IMG/VR virus record: IMGVR_UViG_3300031696_000066
Span: 1 to 22,891 of that record
DNA length: 22,891 nt
Source: a virus
Direction: 5' to 3' (one strand)
The notes beneath the pieces were generated by a model. The model was not told the DNA's origin and made no database searches. It worked only from the letters and a program-made list of their open reading frames with translations. This document shows, piece by piece, positions 21,817 to 22,891 of this stretch (its first letter is position 1; the number at the start of each line of letters is the position of its first letter). The position numbers were made by a program, and so were the translations under genes.

Positions 21817-22710
21817 TTAAGGTGTATCGAATTGAGCATAAAATGCAGCATTATATGTTCCAGCTTTAGCTAAGTCTTTAAGTTGTTTTTTAGAATATCT
21901 TTTTGTAAGCCTATCCCTCATAAAATTAGTACCCATCGGAGTAGAAGTGGTAGGTGCAAATTTTGCCGCTTCTGTTGCATTATAGTCTGGATTTGCAATT
22001 TGATTTCCTTTTCCATCATCTATCGTTTGTTGACTAAACTTTGCATAAGCTGCTTTTCCTTCTACTGTTATACCATTTGGATTAACAATAGTGTCTTGAG
22101 TCAGCTTTGAGTCTAATTGATCTAAAACACTTTGAGCTGCCTTATCCTTACCACTTGCTGTATACAACGGTACAGCTGAAGCAGCTGAACCAACAGCTGA
22201 ACCAACAGAGGAAACACCTTGAATCATAGCTGCTGCTGATGCTTCTTGAGCATCTCTTGATATCATTTGTTGATCCGTTGCCGCACCAACTTTCATATCT
22301 TTAATATCTTGGTTAATGTCTGACTTTTCTTGAGTTTGTAATTTTTCTAAATCATATAACTCTTTACCCATTGCAATTCGAGTGCCTTCATTTGATGCAG
22401 TTGCTCCTTGACCAACCCTTGCAACACCAGCCGCTAAATTACGAGAATCACCTTCTTGTAAAGCTTGTATACCTTGTTGTTGAACTTGTAAGTTCTGATC
22501 ATACTCTCTACCGTAAGCATCTAAAGGAACATTAAGTTGACCAAAATATTGGATTTCGGCTTTTCTTTCAGCTTCTTCCATAAGTTTTTTACTTGCTGCT
22601 GACGCTTTTTCTCCAGCTTTTTTAGATTTTGCTGCTTGAGCAAAACTCATTCCTGCCGAAGTAGCACTTATTGCTACTGCTGTTGCTGCTATTGCTGTTG
22701 CTAATGCCAT
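21817..22710 (-). CDS. Putative internal virion protein (T7 gp14-like by position and composition)
   Basis: 297 residues. Residues 1-27 are an Ala-rich hydrophobic helix, followed by a long Lys/Ala/Glu helix (about 27-55). A Gln-rich segment (about 70-90) and a second small-residue hydrophobic stretch (about 165-185, with V-S-S-V-G-S-A-V-G-S-A-A-S-A-V) follow. This Ala/Gly/Ser make-up with two membrane-active segments is typical of gp14-like proteins that insert into the outer membrane during DNA ejection. The ATG lies 1 nt after the stop of the upstream gene. Function is inferred from composition and order; T7 gp14 is shorter (196 residues). Confidence 0.6.
   Translation of the reverse strand: MALATAIAATAVAISATSAGMSFAQAAKSKKAGEKASAASKKLMEEAERKAEIQYFGQLNVPLDAYGREYDQNLQVQQQGIQALQEGDSRNLAAGVARVGQGATASNEGTRIAMGKELYDLEKLQTQEKSDINQDIKDMKVGAATDQQMISRDAQEASAAAMIQGVSSVGSAVGSAASAVPLYTASGKDKAAQSVLDQLDSKLTQDTIVNPNGITVEGKAAYAKFSQQTIDDGKGNQIANPDYNATEAAKFAPTTSTPMGTNFMRDRLTKRYSKKQLKDLAKAGTYNAAFYAQFDTP
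22184..22207 (-). repeat. 12-bp exact tandem repeat, two copies
   Basis: gctgaaccaaca occurs twice back to back (22184-22195 and 22196-22207), in frame within the gp14-like gene, encoding the near-duplicate V-G-S-A units of its second hydrophobic segment. Upstream gctgaagca is a decayed third unit. It looks like recent slippage that keeps the reading frame. Confidence 0.7.
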
Positions 22711-22711
22711 T

Positions 22712-22891
22712 TTATAATCTTTTTATTATTTCATAAGATGCTTTTGCATCTACGTGGTATCCCAGTTTTTTATGAGTATCCATTAAATGTTTGTTTCTTC
22801 CTATACTAAATATATATTTTTTATCAGCAGCTTTTACATACTCTTCACAAGTTAAAATTAAAAACTCAATAGCATCCTGTCTGTCATCATC
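22712..22891 (-). CDS. Truncated phage protein, C-terminal 59 residues
   Basis: The minus-strand frame enters at the right edge and stops at 22712-22714. The tail contains Y-I-F-S-I-G-R-N-K-H-L-M-D-T-H-K-K-L-G-Y and ends S-Y-E-I-I-K-R-L. A Lys-Leu-Gly-Tyr turn near the C-terminus occurs in GNAT acetyltransferases, and podoviruses often carry an acetyltransferase-like gene just before the internal virion genes, so that is a guess; too little is present to decide. It is the first gene in view of the leftward virion cassette, 1 nt from the next ATG. Confidence 0.55.
   Translation of the reverse strand, partial: DDDRQDAIEFLILTCEEYVKAADKKYIFSIGRNKHLMDTHKKLGYHVDAKASYEIIKRL

Noticed and set aside
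1-22891. CRISPR array, insertion sequence, integrase or attachment site
   Set aside because: No spaced repeats of CRISPR type, no transposase or recombinase motifs and no terminal inverted repeats were seen.

Overview
This window looks like part of a tailed-phage genome (or an uncultured viral contig), most likely a podovirus infecting a member of the Bacteroidota, perhaps a marine flavobacterium. The DNA is A/T-rich. Genes start without visible Shine-Dalgarno sequences but behind A-rich leaders, as in Bacteroidota. The gene content is a phage DNA-replication and recombination module facing a virion module. No integrase, RNA polymerase, capsid or terminase gene lies within the window, so lifestyle and exact taxonomy cannot be set from here.

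Left half (about 1-9512, + strand): accessory and DNA-metabolism genes. In order: a truncated gene; a tRNA-like acceptor/T-arm relic; an Api92/DUF1281-like gene; a small acidic protein flanked by terminators; a DUF3310-like protein; a DnaA domain IV-like protein; an unknown coiled-coil protein; a DUF1071 single-strand annealing protein; a RecE-like PD-(D/E)XK exonuclease; a small protein with an SSB-like acidic tail; a strong terminator with an A/T-rich gap; an 803-residue VirE_N-type primase fused to an SF3/D5-like helicase; an SNF2-type helicase; a run of tiny coupled genes; a VRR-NUC nuclease; a second DnaA domain IV-like protein; and three small unknowns. Together these can make primers, unwind DNA, resect ends and anneal strands. 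The two DnaA-like proteins are candidates for origin or host-initiation factors.

Right half (9515-22891, - strand): a leftward cassette of four tightly packed genes, read from the right edge: a truncated gene, then 297, 753 and 3343 residues. Order, size and composition of the last three resemble the ejected internal virion proteins gp14, gp15 and gp16 of T7, although no sequence homology to T7 is claimed. The 10-kb gene encodes a giant polyvalent protein with an N-terminal tandem repeat, an HExxH metallopeptidase domain, an ADP-ribosyltransferase-like domain and a helical C-terminal region resembling large-polyvalent-protein associated domains. It most probably travels in the particle and enters the host with the DNA.

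The two modules converge with only 2 nt between the last + gene and the last - gene. The most interesting points are the modular giant virion protein with a GR(E/Q)(Q/S) motif recurring at domain borders, the paired DnaA domain IV-like proteins, a near-identical 17-nt leader in front of three genes, and the minimal tRNA-like element.
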